10,404 nt of DNA from JABSOG01 sp047617105 (GTDB lineage: Bacteria; Pseudomonadota; Gammaproteobacteria; Enterobacterales; Alteromonadaceae): NCBI GenBank assembly GCA_047617105.1, contig JBLGCB010000238.1, positions 1 through 10,404 on the forward strand, in the 5' to 3' direction. A program made the translations under genes and the position numbers. Below the pieces are notes generated by a model that saw only the letters and a list, made by a program, of their open reading frames with translations, searched no databases and had not been told where the DNA came from. Below are positions 7,166 through 10,404 of the stretch, one piece after another. Every line of letters starts with the position of its first letter. The stretch's first letter is position 1.

Positions 7166-7984
7166 CTAGGCAAGCAGCATTCTGAGTACCACAATCAACA
7201 AAAAAGCGGCAAAAATACGTCTTAAAACGTTAATTGGTAACCGTTGCACCGCTTTGGCCCCAAACGGCGCAAAAATCGATGAAGTAATGATAATTCCGGC
7301 CAACGCAGGCAAATAGACATAACCTAAAAACCACTCAGACAAGGCATATTTGCCCCAACCAGCGCCGATATATCCTGTGGTGGCGACAAAAGCAACACAG
7401 GTGCCGGCCACAGATGAGATGCCAATGGATTTTTTAACATCAACCTGCATCTGGCTAAGCATTGGCACAATCAACGCCCCGCCACCAATGCCAATCAAAG
7501 TAGACAACCCGCCGATGATGCTACTGACGGGTAACAAAATAAATTTATTGGGTGTTTTGTTTTTCTCAACCACACTCTTGCTCGCACTCTCAGTCGCAGA
7601 CAATACCATGCGCAGCGCGACAAAACTGACCGTCAGGGCAAAAATGGTTTTTAACAGCGCCACGCTGAACTGCTCAGAAAAGAAGCTGATAAGCCCGGCG
7701 CCAACGCCCACGCCAATCGTCACCCAACCTGCCAGTGACCAGTCAACATTACGATGACGATGGTGGCTTAACGCCGACACAAAAGAAGTGAATATAATCG
7801 ATGCCAACGAAGTCGCAATGGCAATTAAAAAGGCGGGTTGCTCACCCACAATGCCCAATTCAACCAGCACCGCAGATAACACAGGCACAATGATTAAACC
7901 GCCGCCAATGCCCAGTAATCCGGCAAGAAATCCCACCAGTGCCCCAACCACAAGGCAAATCAGAAAGACAGTCAGCAAAGTCAT
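7166..7984 (-). CDS. TSUP-family (TauE/SafE-like) membrane permease
   Basis: The product belongs to the TSUP superfamily of inner-membrane transporters, whose members move sulfite, sulfoacetate or related organosulfur or organic anions; the substrate here cannot be told from sequence. It has about eight hydrophobic segments and the internal duplication typical of the family: a glycine motif GLLGIGGGLIIVPVL near the N-terminus and a second copy, LIGIGGGALIVPML, past the middle. An Arg/His-rich loop (SHHRHRN) follows the second helix. I place the start at the ATG giving MTLLTVF (272 residues); a TTG three codons upstream keeps the frame open and would give 275. Neither has a clear Shine-Dalgarno sequence. 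A TSUP gene next to lgt-thyA is common in Shewanella and Vibrio relatives, often preceded by ptsP; ptsP is absent here and the neighbour is the divergent frmA. Confidence 0.88.
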   Translation of the reverse strand: MTLLTVFLICLVVGALVGFLAGLLGIGGGLIIVPVLSAVLVELGIVGEQPAFLIAIATSLASIIFTSFVSALSHHRHRNVDWSLAGWVTIGVGVGAGLISFFSEQFSVALLKTIFALTVSFVALRMVLSATESASKSVVEKNKTPNKFILLPVSSIIGGLSTLIGIGGGALIVPMLSQMQVDVKKSIGISSVAGTCVAFVATTGYIGAGWGKYALSEWFLGYVYLPALAGIIITSSIFAPFGAKAVQRLPINVLRRIFAAFLLIVVLRMLLA

Positions 7985-8185
7985 CGCCAGCAAAAAATAA
8001 GGTATGCGAATGTTAGCAGGTGAGAAGGGGAATTAATACCGTTGTATTGATGAATCTATGGCCATGAATTATGACATTTTCAAATCGTCAAATTAGCCTT
8101 CACGGTAAAATTGTCACTATCAACACTTGTTGTTTTTGGTGGTTAGAGCTATTGTTGTCGCTTTCGTTTTTACAGGAATCAGACT
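7985..8185. promoter_or_regulatory. Divergent intergenic region between the TSUP gene and frmA
   Basis: This 201-base gap must hold the promoters for both the minus-strand TSUP-lgt-thyA block and the plus-strand frmA-fghA pair. I find no strong sigma70 pair; TAAAAT at 8106-8111 is the best -10 candidate toward frmA, without a good -35. CAACACTTGTTG at 8121-8132 is a perfect 5-bp inverted repeat around two bases and could be a regulator site. AGGA at 8174-8177, eight bases before the ATG at 8186, is a good ribosome binding site for frmA. Confidence 0.35.
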
Positions 8186-9295
8186 ATGAAATCTCGCGCT
8201 GCCGTTGCTTGGCAAGCAGGCCAACCCTTGGCCATTGAAGAAATTGATGTTGCAGGTCCAAAAGCGGGTGAAGTATTAATTCGCATGGTCGCCACTGGCG
8301 TTTGTCATACCGATGCTTTTACTTTATCGGGCAGCGATCCTGAAGGCATTTTCCCCAGCATACTGGGCCATGAAGGCGGTGCAGTGGTTGAAGAAGTGGG
8401 TCCTGGTGTCACTACTTTGGCCGTGGGCGATCACGTTATTCCGCTGTATACACCTGAGTGTGGCCAGTGTAAATTTTGTTTATCTGGCAAAACCAACTTA
8501 TGCCAAGCCATTCGGGCAACTCAGGGCCAAGGGCTAATGCCTGATGGCACCAGCCGTTTTTCACATAATGGCAAGACCCTGTTTCATTACATGGGCACCT
8601 CAACTTTTTCTGAATATACCGTAGTGCCTGAAATTGCGCTGGCAAAAATCAACAAAGCGGCCCCTTTAGATAAAGTGTGTTTATTGGGTTGTGGTGTCAC
8701 CACTGGTATCGGTGCGGTACTCAACACAGCCAAAGTTGAACCCGGTTCAACGGTCGCGATATTTGGCCTTGGTGGGATTGGCCTTAGTGCAGTTCAAGGG
8801 GCGGTAATGGCCAAAGCCGAACGTATTATCGTGATTGATATTAACGAAGATAAATTTGCCATGGCGAAAATGCTCGGTGCCACAGATTGCATTAACCCGA
8901 AAAAATACGATGCCCCCATTCAAGATGTGATTGTTGACCTTACCGATGGTGGTGTTGACTATTCATTTGAGTGTATCGGCAATACCGAATTAATGCGTTC
9001 AGCGCTGGAATGTTGTCATAAAGGTTGGGGTGAATCAGTGATTATCGGCGTCGCAGGTGCCGGACAAGAAATCAGCACTCGACCTTTCCAATTGGTGACT
9101 GGTCGGGTCTGGCGTGGTACAGCTTTTGGTGGCGTAAAAGGTCGCAGCCAGTTGCCGGGTTATGTCGAACGTTACCTTAAAGGCGAAATCAAAGTCGATG
9201 AAATGGTCACCCACACCATGGGTCTTGAAGACATCAACAAAGCATTTGATTTGATGCATCGAGGCGAGAGTATTCGTTCTGTAATAATTTTTTAG
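8186..9295 (+). CDS. frmA: S-(hydroxymethyl)glutathione dehydrogenase / class III alcohol dehydrogenase
   Basis: This cytoplasmic zinc enzyme (also called AdhC) oxidises S-hydroxymethylglutathione, the spontaneous adduct of formaldehyde and glutathione, to S-formylglutathione with NAD; members also reduce S-nitrosoglutathione. The 369-residue product has the usual length. Catalytic zinc ligands are Cys40 (GVCHTD), His62 (GHEGG) and Cys169 (GCGVTTG). The structural zinc site is the four-Cys loop CGQCKFCLSGKTNLC (92-106). The Rossmann motif GLGGIGL is at 194-200, with Asp218 placed to bind the NAD ribose. The start has a good ribosome binding site. The next gene, fghA, begins 44 bases downstream and acts on its product, so the two form an operon. 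Related clusters often carry a regulator (FrmR, a LysR or a MerR protein) beside this gene; none lies between frmA and the divergent TSUP gene. Confidence 0.96.
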   Translation: MKSRAAVAWQAGQPLAIEEIDVAGPKAGEVLIRMVATGVCHTDAFTLSGSDPEGIFPSILGHEGGAVVEEVGPGVTTLAVGDHVIPLYTPECGQCKFCLSGKTNLCQAIRATQGQGLMPDGTSRFSHNGKTLFHYMGTSTFSEYTVVPEIALAKINKAAPLDKVCLLGCGVTTGIGAVLNTAKVEPGSTVAIFGLGGIGLSAVQGAVMAKAERIIVIDINEDKFAMAKMLGATDCINPKKYDAPIQDVIVDLTDGGVDYSFECIGNTELMRSALECCHKGWGESVIIGVAGAGQEISTRPFQLVTGRVWRGTAFGGVKGRSQLPGYVERYLKGEIKVDEMVTHTMGLEDINKAFDLMHRGESIRSVIIF

Positions 9296-9318
9296 TTACA
9301 GTTACAGTTATAGTTACA
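9295..9318 (+). repeat. Four-copy hexanucleotide tandem repeat (GTTACA)
   Basis: Four consecutive hexamers run from the last base of the frmA stop codon: GTTACA (9295-9300), GTTACA (9301-9306), GTTATA (9307-9312) and GTTACA (9313-9318), so only one base departs from the unit. The tract fills most of the gap before the fghA ribosome binding site at 9325-9330. Copy-number slippage would change frmA-fghA spacing without touching either reading frame. Confidence 0.8.
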
Positions 9319-9339
9319 CTTTTTAAAGGAAAAAAACCA

Positions 9340-10221
9340 ATGGCGACACTTCAGGCCTCCATCGCAGAACCACAATTGCTCAGTCAGGTTCGCAGTTTTA
9401 ATGGTTGGATCAACACCTACAACCATCAGTCTGAGCAAAACCGCTGTGAAATGCGTTTTACGGTCTACTTGCCGCCACAAAGCGAAACCAACGATAACTT
9501 GCCGGTTTTATACTGGTTATCAGGTTTAACCTGTACTGAAGAGAATTTTATGACCAAATCGGGTGCCCAACGATATGCCGCCGAACATGGCATCATCATC
9601 GTCGCACCAGACACCAGCCCGCGTGGTGATTTGGTACCGGATGACCCGCAAGGCGCATGGGATTTTGGTCTCGGTGCCGGTTTTTATGTCAACGCCACCG
9701 AAGCCCCCTGGTCACAGCATTACCGTATGTACGACTATGTGGTCAAAGAATTACCCGCCTTGATCAACCAGCATTTTGGCGTCGACCCGCAGCGCAAGTC
9801 GATTTCTGGTCATTCAATGGGCGGTCATGGTGCTTTAATGATTGCGTTAAAAAACCCAGGTGCTTACCGCTCGGTATCGGCCTTCGCCCCTATCGTTGCA
9901 CCGATGCACTGTCCATGGGGAGAAAAAGCCTTCAGCCAATATCTTGGTGATAACAAAAGCAGCTGGCAACACTATGATAGTTGTTACCTCGTTGAACACC
10001 CGGTTGAGCCACAAACCGATAAATTGATGCTGCTGATTGACCAAGGTGAAGCGGATGGATTTGTGACAGAACAATTACAGCCTCAGCTGATGCAGCAAAG
10101 CTGTGAAAAAATGGCCCATCCATTAACCCTCAATATTCGCCCAGGTTATGATCACAGCTATCATTTTATCGCCAGTTTTATAGGCGAGCATATCGAGTTT
10201 CATGCTAAGGCTTTGAAATAA
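9340..10221 (+). CDS. fghA: S-formylglutathione hydrolase
   Basis: FghA hydrolyses S-formylglutathione to formate and glutathione, completing glutathione-dependent formaldehyde detoxification in the cytoplasm. It belongs to the esterase D branch of alpha/beta hydrolases. The 293-residue product shows the oxyanion-side segment LSGLTCTEENF (60-70), the nucleophile elbow GHSMGGHG with Ser159, and the other triad members by comparison with human esterase D: Asp239 (in GEADGF) and His272 (in GYDHSYHF). FNGW (20-23) and CEMRF.VYLPPQ (36-47) match the conserved N-terminal strand. The N-terminus is about ten residues longer than typical (MATLQASIAEPQ), but AAAGGA nine bases before this ATG supports the start. 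It is the second gene of the frmA-fghA operon and is followed by an inverted-repeat element instead of a classical terminator. Confidence 0.95.
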   Translation: MATLQASIAEPQLLSQVRSFNGWINTYNHQSEQNRCEMRFTVYLPPQSETNDNLPVLYWLSGLTCTEENFMTKSGAQRYAAEHGIIIVAPDTSPRGDLVPDDPQGAWDFGLGAGFYVNATEAPWSQHYRMYDYVVKELPALINQHFGVDPQRKSISGHSMGGHGALMIALKNPGAYRSVSAFAPIVAPMHCPWGEKAFSQYLGDNKSSWQHYDSCYLVEHPVEPQTDKLMLLIDQGEADGFVTEQLQPQLMQQSCEKMAHPLTLNIRPGYDHSYHFIASFIGEHIEFHAKALK

Positions 10222-10237
10222 CAAGTGATTCATGGTG

Positions 10238-10404
10238 CGCGAGGCTGTTGATTTAATCGCCGTAGGATGGTGTAGAGCGCAGCGAAACCCATCATTGGTG
10301 TCAGAAATAGCCGTAAAATCGCCATTGATTGCCAAATTCTGATGGGTTTCGCCTTAGGCTCTACCCATCCTACGGTCAAAATGGACTTTTTCAACAGGCT
10401 GGCG
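10238..10404. repeat. Intergenic inverted-repeat element after fghA
   Basis: No gene is supported in this stretch. The arms 10260-10294 and 10340-10375 are near-perfect reverse complements: both ends read CCGTAGGATGG and CGAAACCCATCA, with a small mismatch and a one-base indel between. An outer pair, 10238-10251 (containing GGCTGTTGA) and 10391-10404 (containing TCAACAGGCT), matches at 12 of 14. The arrangement resembles dispersed REP/MITE-like units with the CGTAGGATGGGTAGAGC core seen in many proteobacterial genomes, recalled from memory. It can fold into a long hairpin at the 3' end of the frmA-fghA transcript, which may protect or end the message, but there is no T-run. The element touches the window edge and may extend beyond it. 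Confidence 0.7.

Noticed and set aside
7132..7194. Longer lgt start adding 21 residues
   Set aside because: It would overlap the end of the TSUP gene, and MTDYLTFPTIDPVIF beginning at 7131 matches known Lgt N-termini.
7985..7993. TTG start for the TSUP permease
   Set aside because: An ATG three codons downstream gives a normal N-terminus and there is no ribosome binding site favouring the TTG, so I kept ATG; the alternative remains possible.
10123..10335. Minus-strand 70-codon open frame across the fghA end and the inverted repeat
   Set aside because: It overlaps fghA antisense and runs through the repeat arm, with no ribosome binding site or recognisable protein features.

Overview
The window looks like chromosomal DNA from a marine-type gammaproteobacterium, probably Alteromonadales (a Shewanella/Colwellia-like relative). 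This rests on gene content and order, not on a database match: ssrS (6S RNA) lies directly before fau, a TSUP permease lies before lgt-thyA, and an adhC/frmA-fghA formaldehyde pair follows. Base composition is moderate and looks even across the genes.

Layout. Positions 8-147 hold a nested, coaxial imperfect palindrome with no gene, probably a small repeat or MITE-like element. Next come a 6S RNA promoter and the 6S RNA itself (about 267-447), then fau (502-1083, +), which encodes 5-formyltetrahydrofolate cyclo-ligase. Convergent to fau is a block of four genes on the minus strand, read right to left: a TSUP-family permease (7984-7166), lgt (7131-6325), thyA (6316-5483) and a very large hybrid two-component system protein (5443-1121). 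The lgt-thyA gap is 8 bases and the others are under 40, so the block could be one transcription unit. On the plus strand, divergent from the TSUP gene, are frmA/adhC (8186-9295) and fghA (9340-10221), the two glutathione-dependent steps of formaldehyde oxidation. The right end (10238-10404) is a second intergenic inverted-repeat element that may continue past the window.

How the genes work together. Most genes are housekeeping or detoxification functions: one-carbon folate metabolism (fau, thyA), lipoprotein maturation (lgt), growth-phase control of RNA polymerase (6S RNA) and formaldehyde removal (frmA-fghA). The outlier is the 1440-residue hybrid sensor. It combines a periplasmic double beta-propeller, a Y_Y_Y domain, one membrane helix, a histidine kinase, a receiver and an AraC-type DNA-binding domain in one chain. 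This design is best known from Bacteroidetes polysaccharide utilisation loci. Here it has no carbohydrate genes beside it and sits 39 bases after thyA.

I see no clear new defence or mobile system. The strongest leads are the orphan hybrid sensor, the two intergenic palindromic elements, an inverted repeat overlapping the 6S promoter, and a hexanucleotide tandem repeat between frmA and fghA.
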